Assembly (NCBI GenBank): GCA_003991915.1
Contig: RQTK01000138.1
Span: 186,001-250,000, forward strand
Length of the DNA: 64,000 nt
Reading direction: 5' to 3'
Source: Elysia chlorotica
Lineage: Eukaryota; Mollusca; Gastropoda; Plakobranchidae
How positions within the stretch are numbered: position 1 is the stretch's first letter; each line of letters opens with the position of its first letter. The notes under the pieces were generated by a model. The model saw only the letters and a program-made list of their open reading frames with translations, ran no database searches and had not been told where the DNA came from. Below are positions 1-42,302 of this stretch, piece by piece. The position numbers and the translations under genes were made by a program.

Positions 1-60
1 TTTCAACTGATGAATGACATTGTTTATGAAAAAGTGATTGAGCATGCAGGCAAAAACCAG
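1..60 (+). pseudogene. Second copy of the end of the first SNRNP200 exon
   Basis: The first 60 bases encode the last 20 residues of the exon at 727-931 (start [10 protein letters not shown], end EHAGKNQ), followed by a GTAACT donor. It matches 872-931 with a silent AAC/AAT difference at the next-to-last codon, and similarity continues into the intron. It is either an extra exon copy at the window edge or the other allele assembled in tandem. The following exon in its proper phase is also present twice, so it cannot be assigned to one transcript from sequence alone. Confidence 0.8.
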
Positions 61-454
61 GTAACTGAACATTACAATTTTTTGGCCAAGTAAACAAAGT
101 ATTTTACAATTTATCCTGAAATTCTAATAAAACTGACACTTTTCTCTTATTAAGAAAAATATAATCTGATGTCTACATTAGATGTATTTGTCATCCGCAT
201 GTAAAGTTAATTGCAGCACTTGATGTCAGACACTAAGTTTTTACAAATCTTTTGAACCATCTAAAGAAGCTGCATACTTATTACTCTGCATCACCAAGGC
301 CTTTGCTTCTCTTGTCTGACTCATGAGTTTGTAACACTCATGCATTTTGAGATGCATATTGCTTATGGTTTTGTTTAAAAAGCTTTATTGTGAAAAACTA
401 TTGAGATCTTTGTGAGTGACACTTATAATTTGTTCTGTGATGACTGACCTTGTA
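1..454 (+). repeat. Diverged direct repeat, copy A (partner 872-1337)
   Basis: Exon end plus intron. The same order of words occurs at 872-1337, including GATGTATTTGTCATC, the TCAGACACTAAG stretch and CTGCATACTTATTACT, with scattered substitutions and small indels. Copy A stops at a transposon end at 455, while copy B runs on without interruption into the next intron sequence. The level of difference looks allelic or like a recent duplication. Confidence 0.85.
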
Positions 455-726
455 CAGAGCTGCCTACCCTCCCGCTTTTGGCGGGATTATCCCGCTTTTT
501 GGGATTCCTCCCGCTATCCCGTGCACGTGGTGCACAATCCCGTTTTTTTTTACATTTATGGGGCGTATCTGGTTGAAAAAATACGCATTTGACGCTATTG
601 AGCTAAAAATCGGGTGTCCCGTCGATCGCTCAATAGTTGCTGCCATTTTCGGCCAATAACGCCCGGTTAGCCCAGCCGTTAACACCGCCCATTCAACGTC
701 TCATAAGGAGCGTAGGAATCGGCCAG

Positions 727-25527
<24,801 letters not shown>

Positions 25528-28380
25528 ATGCTGCCTTTTGAAGAAAAAATTCTTACCTAATATCATAGGTAACTAGAATGTCCTTGTAGCTTTTTTTTTC
25601 TTCATATTAATACCATGGTCAAATCCAGCATTTCTTAATTATAGTTTTTTTTTTTAATATATTTTTGATTTGTCCCCTTTAGTAAATTTACTTTTGCCTG
25701 GCTGATATCATATAAAACAAAATGAATATTGAATAAAGACCACAGCCATGGCAGGCCTTGTCAAAAACCCATAATTATCAGTTCCACACGTCTGTCTGTT
25801 AAAAGTTTTGCACAGTGTTGTTACTATTTTAAAGTTGCACTGGTCTTGAGTATAATGTTATTTTGGAAAAGCACAACATTCTAGAGTAAATAACTATAAT
25901 TTCCTCTAGAAGTTTTTTTTTCCTTTCTAATTCTTATTTTAAGACAGAAGCCACATTGAATTCATCTATTTTTAATAGTCAGCTAATGACCCTTGATATT
26001 GGTGTAAATTGCAAATGAATGTTCTTAAAATTGTCAACAGTGTATTTTTTTAAAATAAGTTTGTGTTTTTTTCTTGTGGAGAAAAAAATTTGATTCTAAA
26101 TTTTTATTTCTCTCTTGCAGTATATTATGAAAGCTTTTGGGAGTCAAGATTTTGACCAGTGTAAATTAATTAAGGCCGCAATGCTTATTACCTGTTTTGT
26201 TTAGTTATTGTAATCTTATTTCATTTTTTTTCTTTTTTCTTTTAAATTTTGGCAGTTCATCTCAGATATATTCATACACTTAAACTAAAGTATAAATATG
26301 GGAGTTAAATTGTTTGTTCAACCAAGCTGCTGTTACAAATGCGTTTTGTTTACAGCTTTTTATCTAATATCTAATGAAGTTAACTGGCAATGGCATTATC
26401 AACATGAAAAAGTTCCATTAACTCTAGATTTTAATGTACATGTATTGGATTTGAGAATATGCTTGATGTTTTTAGGAACGTATAATCCATCGAAGAGTTA
26501 AATTGGATTATTGACTAGGCTGTGTAATATGACAGTTTTCTTCAGTGGTCTAACGTTGAAATGTGATTGTACTTAGTTTTGTAACATTTTTCATATGTGT
26601 TCAATGACACATGTATTTTGTTTAAAAATTCTATTAATTTTAACATGTAACTCTTCTTTTCTTTTTTTTTCTTTTTTGGGGGAGGGCTTAAATAGGCTTT
26701 ACAGTGAAAAACTGTTCATGCAGCATATCTTTGACCATGTCAAAATAATTCCATCTCCTTTAGAAATGTTTCAACATCCCCCTCCCCCTGGTTATGGCAT
26801 AAGTAGAAAGCAATTTGTTGAAAGCTAGGCATTCCAACATTGCTTTGCAGAAATTTTTTTATGTCCTGAATATAAATTTATATTATGTTATTCTGCAATT
26901 AATGACATTATTGTTAGAGCAAGTCAGGATTAACTTCTTTGTGCAAGCATTGTTGCTTTTTAACATTTTGTATGTTAATTGTTGTTTTGAAAAAAAAAAA
27001 TAAAGTTGTAAATGAATGATTCATAACTTTCCTTGTTTTTACTGTATCATAACACCTTTGAAAAAATTATATGACTAAATGCTCATAGTGAGTAGCATTG
27101 ATTTAATGATGCAAATATGATTCAGTTATAACCAGTAAGTGTTCAAAATTAGATCATACAGTGAACAAATTTATTGGATCAAATTTTACATAATCATTCT
27201 TTTCACATGAAATTAGTATTATAATAAAATGCAAATGCTATTGAAATTAACATTTTCATAACAAATGGATCCAAAGCATTAGGTATTTCAAAAGTATGCA
27301 CAGTCAGAAAATCTGAAACCTTGAAAATAACAAATTTTATTATGTCTTTCCCTTAAACTTTAAGAAGAAAAGATACATATAAATGATATTAGATCTATAA
27401 ATCTCTGCTGCTTAAAATCTAATGATTGTGTAGCAATTTGAGTCCATTCCAAATTGGTTGACTGATGTGTTGTTTATTTGAAATTGAAAAAAAAGTTGCA
27501 CATGCTTCTAATATGTTTGTTATTTATAGAAGAAATAAAATTTAATGTACTTCCATTCTAGCTGTCTTTTAATGAAGAGGTACCATAGATAACAAAATGA
27601 GACTATTGCAGCAATGCCAACATCAATGTAATATTTATCTAAAGTAAGCAGAAGTAAACAATCTTAGAAGCAAATCACAATTTTCTGTTTTAACTGCCTT
27701 AAGCTATTGATGGGGGAAGCTATAACCTTGAATAGATGAATAAACTTATTGAATCATTTACAACAAATTTTGATTTATCTTAAAAATTTACAAGTGTTAG
27801 TACTTTTATCTTTAACACAGATTTGAAGTGAATCTGTTAAGCCATACCTATTGTTAATAACATTATTAGTACCGGTAGTACAGTGTAATAATAATAGGTA
27901 TTTAATGATATAATGACCACTTGTTGAGTGTCGCTTGTCCTTTTATCAAAAGGGTTGGGCACTTGTTACATACATAGGAAACTTAAATAGTTGAAAGATC
28001 AAATCTTTTAGCTTTTCAATTTGAATTACTATACAACTGCAGTATTGTTAACTTGCAACTGATAAATAATCTAATGCACGTAGCCTTGTAATAAGTACAG
28101 TGGATTTGCTTCAGATAAACCTCCTACGGACAGCCTAAAAACTTTGTTTATTTCATCTGTATATTAAAGACTGATTGTAAAGTAATTAAGTTAAAATGAA
28201 ATTAAAAAAGAGAATCGGTGTCTTGGAAACAGTAAAAACAAAAAAGATTGCATATCCTAAAAAAGGTTGGGTTTTTTTTTCAAGTGGATTTAATCACATT
28301 GTCATAAACTCAAATCATTCGTTTTCCTCACTTATAAAATCAACGCATACACAATATTTTACTTCAAAACAAAACACTCT
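25528..28380. other. SNRNP200 3' UTR and intergenic AT-rich DNA
   Basis: Beyond two candidate poly(A) signals I see no coding exon, RNA gene or recognisable repeat. The stretch separates SNRNP200 (+) from FAM184 (-), so the two genes converge. Confidence 0.6.
25732..25737 (+). terminator. Candidate SNRNP200 polyadenylation signal
   Basis: AATAAA about 205 bases after the stop codon. Another AATAAA at 26,999-27,004 could serve a longer 3' UTR. Which is used cannot be told from sequence. Confidence 0.5.
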
Positions 28381-33465
<5,085 letters not shown>

Positions 33466-35423
33466 GTTTGTGGTGCTGGATGTGCGATCGATTATGTATA
33501 AGAACTTTAACCTACAACAATAACTGCGTCACAGTGAAAGTTTCTCTATGTATGTTTTCTTCTTCATTGTTCTGCAACCCCCTCAAGCGGTCGTCATCGC
33601 GCTGATAAAGTCTGAAATATAAATTGCACAAAACAGTTAGAATGATAGCTACATTTAACAACGTAAAGAGACTTATACCTCTTGAAATGAATAAAGCATT
33701 CCGTTGGCTAAAGTATGGAATTTTGTGACGAAAAAGTCTTAAACAAAAATGAATGGTCATTTACATTTTTTTTTCTGAACCCGATACTATTCTACGAGAA
33801 TCTAGATTGTAGAACTAAAAAGTGCCACTATTCAACGTCTACTCTGATTCAGATTATTATCTTTGTATCTGATTATCGCCGATTATATTATATCCCCTTC
33901 CCACAGTCTGCATGAAAAAGCCATAAACCTGAAAAAAGTGTCCCTACTTGCTCCTCAACAATTAGATTGCTTAGATTGCAGTCGTTTAAATTTCCTATTA
34001 TGTGACGAGTTTGCGCGTAAATGCGTAGCAAGACATATAACATAAATTCAACTATTACTCTTTTTTAAGCCTTAGATTGTTGGGGCACTATTTAAATGAA
34101 ACACACAAGATGCATAATTTATGGATATTCTACCAAGTGGTTTTAACATCAAAATTGCCCATGCAACTACCATTGATAAACGAGAACAGGTTGATGGAGT
34201 CCCGAACTTGACTTAAATAGAAACTGTGGTGCATGTACTTTGAGCTGAACCGGGAAAAGGCGTAGGTGTTCTTTCTTATGTCTACATGGTTTTGATGGAG
34301 TTACCTTAGGGTAAACATAAGCAGTAATGGGTGGAACAAAAATAGACGTTTTTAAAACACTGCACGATATATTGTTCCCTCCCATTAGAGCCACCAGAAG
34401 CCGCAGTAAATCATTGAGGTAAACAAAACACTAAGCCCATTATTTCACTTGGTCGTGCTCCACCCGATGTCATGATAAGACTGATAAGACTGGCGCTATA
34501 CATACATGTATATAGGGCCTACCGGCTGCACTAAAATCAAATTTTATTACTTTATTGAGTAATTATCAATATCGGTTAATCTTACGTTGCTTCTATCTAT
34601 ATTCTTCGACACAAGACAGTGGGTACGTACAAATTATAAGCATTTCATGCTAACTTCTTACGTTGGCTTGTGTTTGTGCTTAGAACCACGGGCTCTATTC
34701 TTGTAGCGATAATCGACGAGGCCAACCGGTAGAGTCTAAAGATTTACGGTGGGCTCCACTGTTGTCTAGGGGTCGATTATTGACCTGGTCTATTATTGAT
34801 CCCAGTCCCTGTATATTAATCTTGGCCTTTCAGTGTTATGTTTTGTTATTCTTAGGTGAAGAAAGGCTGCGGGTGACTTGTTGGGCATAGAGAGCACAAA
34901 AATGGGTGGCAGCGGGAATTGGTAGAACAGGGAGAGATAGACAAAGGGGGAGACAACGGTTGCTACTAATTTAATATAGGGCAGAAGAAGAGAAGAAGAA
35001 AAGAGGAGGAGGTGGAGGAGGAGGATATGATGATGACTGTATAAATAATGTAGAACAACAACAACAACAACGAGAAAAAAAACACACACCAAAACTCATT
35101 AAACAACGAACAACACAAAAAAAAGAAATTGGGAAATGTTGAAAGACCAATCAAATTTTGAAAATGAAATGTCAATTTACCACGATGGGAGTAAATATGA
35201 TATAATTAAAAAATACTAGGACTAAAAAAAAAGTCGGAAAAAAAAGGAGGACAGTGTTGGAAATATCAAAACCGTGCCAAGCTAAGCCTTAAGGTTGGCA
35301 GCATGTTGTGTCAAAGCAAGGACACTTTAGTATTATTTTACGATAATAATGGTAAAATGGTGCCTGACATTGGGAATATATTGCGAGATGATACAGAAAC
35401 GGATAAAGACAGCAGATAGATAT

Positions 35424-35487
<64 letters not shown>

Positions 35488-36257
35488 GAGATAGATAGAT
35501 AGATAGATAGATAGATGGTATACTTAGATAGATAGATGATGATTCGATATTTGTAAGAATTAGTATGTACAGTGAATTTGACTGATAATTACAAAACAGT
35601 GTCGACTAAATAGGTATAAGCCTTCTGACCAGGAGAAGTATATAAAGACGCTTAACTAAAACACTTGAAGGCATAGTAACTTGAAACTTTGATTGCCCTA
35701 CGTGACCCTATAAACGAAAAATCCCAATCGCTAATAACTGTAAAACTAAAAGACGATTGTTAAGTATGTGTAAATTAAATGCTTTTGTTTTGGTTAGCTC
35801 TCCGTAGTTGTAAAGTGTACGAAGAAATGTTTGAAGTTCTTAAATGAGATGTATTCGGCTATGGGACGACATGTAGAGGCCTTTTGACTAAGAAGTGTAA
35901 AGACATGTACAACTAAAATAATAATGCCAAATGACCAGAACATAATAGCAAGCAACAAATGTTAATCAGGCGTAAGTCAGAATCTGGAAATTATTTTTAG
36001 TTTGGTAAAAGAAAAAACACATAGCATACACTTTAAAATGTTGAAAAAACTACACCACTGTCGTTTCTAAAACCAGATAATTATAAATATTTGTTTACAG
36101 ATGAAAAAGATCATTACAGAGTAGTTTCACTATGTTTAGGTAATTCTTGCTCTAAATGTATACTAGATACTTGAGCTTGAATCACCCTAGTTGTCTAAAA
36201 TGCTATTTGTCAGTTTATAAGTTAGTGTAAACATGAGGTAGATGTTTTTTTTCTTAC
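33466..36257. other. Gene-poor DNA upstream of FAM184
   Basis: Contains the likely FAM184 promoter side and a GATA microsatellite (35,425-35,517). I found no exon with good splice sites and no recognisable transposon. Confidence 0.5.
35425..35517 (+). repeat. GATA microsatellite
   Basis: About 90 bp of GATA units with a few interruptions. Confidence 0.97.
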
Positions 36258-36425
36258 CATTATTCTTTAAGATCTGTTCGTAGTTGCCTAAATAGCTCTG
36301 GAGTGCTCCCCCTTGTGCCCTGCAATATGCGCGCGCATCATCCCATGACAGGTCTCTATCTCCCATTGTGATGCAGGCAGGGTGGTCGTAGAGGGTGTCA
36401 TTTTGCATGACGCGGCCATTGCAAA
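36258..36425 (-). CDS. Orphan C-type lectin-like domain exon
   Basis: One 168-bp minus-strand exon between an acceptor (ATCACAG, read on the minus strand) and a GTAAGA donor. It encodes CNGRVMQ, HPACITMGDRDLSWDDARAYC and RAQGGALQSYLGNYEQILK, the first half of a C-type lectin-like domain: early Cys, LSWxDAR, YC and GGxL. The second half (WIG, the WND region, later Cys) was not found downstream on this strand within the window, nor a signal peptide upstream. It is either part of a gene with very long introns or a stranded exon copy. A ligand cannot be inferred. Confidence 0.6.
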
Positions 36426-36475
36426 CTGTGATAAGAACGATTTCCGATCAGGGCAGTTTTATGAATGAATGTACA

Positions 36476-36610
<135 letters not shown>

Positions 36611-37418
36611 TTGTTATTGTGGGATTTAGTTATTGCACCTTGTAGCACCTGTACTTTAGACGCTATATCAACGCTTGAGAGCGAACAAAAGCATAAAATT
36701 AAATCAATGGAGGAAATTAAAAGAGCAGATGAAAGAGAGTTATAATAAATATCTTGTAAACGCAGGGTTGAACAAAAATATGAAAGTTTTCACGACTTTA
36801 TTCAGTTTGCATTAAAGTTGAAGACACATTTGTAGTCTTTTCTTTTTCTTTGAAAGTAACATCACAATAGAAATAAATTTATACCAAAACTTAATACTGT
36901 ACCAATGAATTTGACAATAAAAACAGCATCTTTCGTTCGCCATTGTCGGTTATAAGAAATTGGCGGTAAAGTTGTAATAGGTATGCAGGCGTTTAGCATG
37001 TACATGCATTGTTTCAGGCTCGTTTGATAAATCTTAACTTTGTTAGATAGTGATTCTTTGTATATACTAGATAAAAATTGATTAGGAGCATTGTTAGATA
37101 CTGATGAAAAGTTTGTTAGATCCTGGTAGAAACTTTTGTAAACGACTGTAAACTTCGGTAGGTGCCAATTGAAAGCTTTTTTAGATACTTACTGTAAACT
37201 TTGTTTTATACATATTGTGAGCATAGTGAACGAAAGCATTGTTAGATACTGAATGGCTTCTACTAGTTGCAAATATTATCATCTACTGATTTAAAAGCAT
37301 AAGCATCCACAGTTTGTAAGTTTATTGCTCTATTGACTGTAGTTTTCAGTACAATCTTCTATTTACTGTTTACATTATCATGTATATAATGTAAGCTTTT
37401 TCATATATTGGTTGCTGG

Positions 37419-37419
<1 letters not shown>

Positions 37420-37485
<66 letters not shown>
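37420..37485 (+). repeat. CAT trinucleotide array
   Basis: About 66 bp of CAT units, the reverse complement of the ATG arrays at 31.4 and 36.5 kb. Confidence 0.98.
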
Positions 37486-37597
37486 TATTGAATGTTAGCA
37501 TCATCATTGTTTGGTTTTAACTTTGGTTTAAAACATGTTTATATACTGGGTTTAGGCATTATTGTGTTCGTACATTACCGATTAGTCTCTACTCACA

Positions 37598-37818
37598 GTA
37601 TTAGTACCATCTACTAGATTTAGGCATTACCATGTACTCGATTTCGATATTACCATGTACTCGATTTAGATATTACCATGTACTCGATTTAGGTATTACC
37701 ATGTACTCGATTTAGGTATTACCATGTACTCGATTTAGGTATTACCATGTACTCGATTTAGGCATTACCATTTACTCGGTTGAGGCATTATCGTCCACTC
37801 CATGTAGGTATTACCATC
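37598..37818 (+). repeat. 23-bp minisatellite (~9 units)
   Basis: Unit TTACCATGTACTCGATTTAGG plus two bases. The central four to five units are nearly identical and the outer units diverge on both sides. Units abut with no spacers. Confidence 0.95.
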
Positions 37819-39040
37819 TTACCATCATAATGTTGTGAGCATTATCATCCTTTGGTTTGAAACTGTTATACCTACTAACTATAATGTACTTTACTGTCTA
37901 CTGCCTGGTCTGCCTGGTACGTTTAATAATAATAATAATAATAATAAAAAATAACCAGAAACAAACAAATACAAAAAAGCCAACAGTTGAGTCGTAGATA
38001 GCCTCTAATAGTAAACAAATAAAGATATAATAACTAGACAAGCAGGCATTGAGGAAAATACTGTAGAGGGGAATACTTTTAAACTTGAAACTATATTTAA
38101 CATCGCCTCAAACCGGTTCATTATTTTTATATCATAACATCGCAACACACATTTTTACATTAGCGTGGACTTTAAAAGTCTAGATTTCATTCATGGGTTG
38201 ATCCTTGGTATTATAAGTGTAAATTTGAATCACTGATAAAGACAATACTTAAAATGACACTGATATCATAATTAAATCCTCAAGACTACCAAACATCACC
38301 ATAATCTTACCAGTGATTGATAACGGAGAAATCCAAGTCAGTCCATTCTTGTATGGCTGGGTGCATTTTGGCCACTACTGCCCGAGTGCTACATTTAGAC
38401 GTAGAAACATAGGCTTACAGTTATAAGGCACACGGATCAACGAGTTCGAGACTGTCTGGATCTCTCACAGGTCCAAGACGGCCGTTTAGCCAAGTCTAAA
38501 AATGACAGGCTAAGTTTGTACCTAAGTACCCAACACAGATGAAGTAGAAGCTATGTTCACATGGTCTTGTTTCAAGCGTGGCACAATGCTTAGCACTGCC
38601 GCGATCTCGGCTTTGGTAATGCAGTGGATTAAGCAAAGGCACAATATAGAGTCAATCGGTGGCGACCGGCCTCGGGCTTTTGTTATTGGCGTGGTGCAAG
38701 AAAAGGTTGGGGCTGAACAAACGCCAACCTGTTAACAAGTGTTCGAGTATAAAGACAAGAATGTTGAGCCTTGCCTTCGATTGCAATAATTGTTTAACAA
38801 TGGGGGTAATAAACATAGTCGTGGCAAGGATATCCTAAACATACCTCTCGAATTCGCACTTAAGTAAAATTACTTGTAAACTGAAAAATCTCTTTGCCAG
38901 ACTGTGTGATCTCACCCCCACCCCTTTTTTTTCACACACACCCTCTCTCTCTATATTTTTTCTCTATCTCTCCCTATCTCCCTCGCTCTCTCTCTCTCTC
39001 TTCATCCCTATATTTAATCTCTCCCTATCTCTCCCTCTCG

Positions 39041-39071
<31 letters not shown>

Positions 39072-39509
39072 CCTCTCTCTCTCTCTCTTTCTCTCCCTCT
39101 ATCTATATTCCTCTAACTCGCTCCACACCTCTCACTCTGTTCCCTCATATTTGTTTTCGCTTTCTTTTCCCCTATTTCAGACCTTGGTACATAGTATTAT
39201 GCCCCCTTTGTTTCTGGATTAATTCACATTTGAAGGGCATTCGCTCTCCAAACAATGTATTTAAACCTCTATTGTTATAAAATTGATATCAATTTCATAT
39301 CCAAACATTTGTAGTATCATAAGTGAACAAAAAGAAGGAAGCAACCTCAACATAACAGTAAAAAAAGGGATTTATGTAGGTTGAGATTCTTAATTAAAGG
39401 ACGAAAAAAGTATTCTCAAAACAGTCGAATAGATGTAAAATATGTATGCTTTGTGGAATACTATTGCAATGTTGGTTTAAGCCCATTGTGTTTTCATAAT
39501 CCTATCTTG

Positions 39510-39585
39510 AGACGGGATACCGATAAGATTAGAACCTCAGACCTGCCACACGCCAGCTCAGAGCACAACCGACCAGACTATTTAT
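39510..39585 (-). mobile_element. tRNA-like SINE head fragment
   Basis: The minus strand reads GTCTGGTCGGTTGTGCTCTG then GAGCTGGCG and GGTTCTAATC, matching A and B boxes of tRNA-derived SINEs. The head differs from those of the other SINEs here, and the rest of the element is not recognisable. Confidence 0.45.
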
Positions 39586-40368
39586 CGATCCTATTATTGG
39601 TACCCCCCCCTTTCCCCAACACACCCTAAGTTTCATCATTAATATATAAATGAATAAATATAAAACGGTCCAAACATGTACTGCAAATTATTTAACATTT
39701 AAAAAAATCCCACCAAAAGCTCTGTGTTTTTTTTTATTTGTGTGCGTGTGTGTGTTGTTTGTGGAGTTTTTTTAGGTTAGGGGGATATTCTTTGTTATGC
39801 CTTATCAACATTATAGGAGCTATGTTTTTTTGTTTCGCTTTTCATTGTTTTTGGTTGTTTTTTTTTTTGGTTGTTTTGTTTATCATAAACATCGCCGCAT
39901 ATCCACTCACTGAAAGAACTTGTACAACGTCAGGTACTGAACTACTTGAAATTACCCTTATCCCCACCCCACCCCACCCCAAACAACCACCAACAAACAT
40001 AACAAAACAAACAAACAAACAAAAAACATTAAAAAAAAAACAAAAAGAAAACAAAAACAAAAAAAACAAAGACAAACACCTAAAAAAACAACAACCAGCG
40101 GCTGGTTGAATCTTTCCACAACAACCTGCCAAAAGGCTTTCCGATTAATGATTGTAATGATTATTCTTTATTTTACTAAAAACAGGAGTTTTTCTTTGAA
40201 TTCTGATGGTTGTCGATTATCTAATCTTTAAGGTCTTACTTTTTAAATCCGTCGGCTTTGCTGTAAGAAACGCGTAAATAAATATTTCATACAACTACCC
40301 AGATATGATGAGATAATCTCTATTTTTAAATAGAATGACTGAAGATGCCATCAGTTCTATCTATCTCA

Positions 40369-40477
<109 letters not shown>

Positions 40478-41312
40478 TTCCTCTTTCTCTCCATCCTATT
40501 TTTTCTCTCACTCTGCTGACATTTTCCTGTAAATTTTACTACTAAAATAACCATCTGCTAAATTAAGCATTGAAACATAGGGCAAGTTGAATCTAAACGT
40601 ATACTATAATTATGACTTAACATAATCAATCTTTTAAACCAAATTTGCCGAGGCATCGTCGATCATAATAATTATTTCTTCACCTTTCTTCAACGTCCAA
40701 TACATTTATGAGACTTTAATCAGTGAATAAAACTGAACGTATCGAATGACCACACCGCCAATGATTCGAATCCATCGACCAAGTTGTAAAAATTAAGCCT
40801 TTCTGATTTTTTATCCACTTTTTCTACAAACTATCACAATGGTTTCAGTTTCATTGTCTCCCCAGACACATAAAAAGGTGTACTCACACCTTGGAAGTTT
40901 AAGGTGCTATGACATTGGCTATTCGCGATTTGTTAATCACCCAAACGACGAGTGTAATGCACCCATTGAACCTGAAAATCTTTAGTTATGTTAGTTTTAC
41001 GTGTCATAAGTTTCCAAAGAAAAGTGTGTACGGGGTAGCCATTAACATGATTTTACATCGTGCGTTCTTTGCTGTTATTTTTTAAGCATAGCGCGTTGGC
41101 GTCGATCCTTTCTCTTTATATAAATGTATAGGCCGAGTTGCTTTATTATCAAGCAATGCACACAGTTAACTCAGTTGGTATGAGATAATGCAGATTTAAT
41201 GCACTGTTTGGTTTTATATTCTCTTTATTTATTTCAAAACTATTGCTGTTTGGAGTAAACATTTCATGTACATGCTTATTGTCGTTTTGACAGTCATCTT
41301 ATCTGCATTCGC

Positions 41313-42302
41313 ATGGATTTTTCAAAAATATGTGTGTTACGAGTAATAACAATAAACACAGTTCTTGTAGTTTCTTTTTACATTTTGATCTATTCATCAT
41401 ATGATTTGGCTCATAGAGATGTTTTGAATGTGAACAGTGAGCAGTGGAAGGACGTGTCTCTTGTTAAAGAACTGAACGAAACCAACACTTCACTTATGAA
41501 GCGAAGACTGCCTAAGTGCTTGATCGTCGGATTCGCCAAATGCGGCACTCATGCCCTCAAGTCGTTTTTGTCTCTTCATCCAAGTATTGTGTGTGCAGAG
41601 AACGAGACACAGTTTTTCAGCATATTCTATTCCAAAGGCTTCGACTGGTACAGACAGAAAATGCCTCTGTCAAATAGACATCAAATAACATTAGAAAAGA
41701 CGCCAAACTATGTGGAATCCAGATTGGCCCTTCAACGAATTCATGATTTCAATTCGAGCATGAAACTCATTATCATTGTTAGAAATCCTGTAATAAGGCT
41801 GGAATCTTCATACGCTCATTTCATGTCCAAAATGAAAAACCAGATTAAGAATTTGACATTCAAGGAATGGTGCGGTGACAATAAATCAATTATTCAAAGA
41901 ATGGACCTCTCTCCGTATTTTATTGATGTCTACAGTATTTTTCGCAGGGATCAAGTTCTCGTTTTGAGCGAAGAGAATCTCGAGGTCGATCCGTTAGGAG
42001 TAATGCAAGAAGTTGAGACTTTCCTTGGTTTGAAGCGAGCTTTCACAGCGGGCACTTTCGTCTTTAACTCCGACAAAGGATTTTTTTGTTTAAACACTAA
42101 TAGCTCGAAGTTCAAAGACGTTTCAAGCATCATAAAAGCGGATCCAATAACTGGCTGTTTTAATAAAAACAAAGGTCGATCACACCCAAATGTAGATCGG
42201 GCATTCCTCCGAAAACTGTCCTTGTTAGGACAGCCGTTAAATGAAAAATTGTTCCATGTCACCCAAAAGCGTTTTCAGTGGACTAATATAGATAGGTTAT
42301 GA
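41313..42302 (+). CDS. Heparan sulfate glucosamine 3-O-sulfotransferase-like, intronless
   Basis: Type II Golgi enzyme expected to move sulfate from PAPS to the 3-OH of glucosamine in heparan sulfate. 329 aa: short cytosolic start, membrane anchor at about 11-29, lumenal stem, then a sulfotransferase fold. The 5'-phosphosulfate loop is GFAKCGTHALKSFLSLHP (family GxRKGGTRALLxxLxxHP). The segment NETQFF keeps the catalytic Glu position (family EVHFFD). KTPNYV is followed by the 3'-phosphate motif IIIVRNPVIRLESSYAHF. The C-terminal half has FVFNSDKGFFCL and GRSHPNVD, typical of HS3ST and with the two family cysteines (here FFCL and TGCF). A single open frame with no introns, as in many HS3ST genes and in retrocopies. 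Several NxS/T sites. Which HS3ST subtype is not decidable. Confidence 0.88.
   Translation: MDFSKICVLRVITINTVLVVSFYILIYSSYDLAHRDVLNVNSEQWKDVSLVKELNETNTSLMKRRLPKCLIVGFAKCGTHALKSFLSLHPSIVCAENETQFFSIFYSKGFDWYRQKMPLSNRHQITLEKTPNYVESRLALQRIHDFNSSMKLIIIVRNPVIRLESSYAHFMSKMKNQIKNLTFKEWCGDNKSIIQRMDLSPYFIDVYSIFRRDQVLVLSEENLEVDPLGVMQEVETFLGLKRAFTAGTFVFNSDKGFFCLNTNSSKFKDVSSIIKADPITGCFNKNKGRSHPNVDRAFLRKLSLLGQPLNEKLFHVTQKRFQWTNIDRL

Noticed and set aside
37598-37818. CRISPR-like direct repeats
   Set aside because: Units abut without unique spacers, and the genome is eukaryotic; this is a minisatellite.
38311-38388. Candidate minus-strand exon upstream of the lectin-like exon
   Set aside because: Splice sites look fair, but its open frame ends in a phase that does not fit the lectin exon, and its sequence resembles no known domain.
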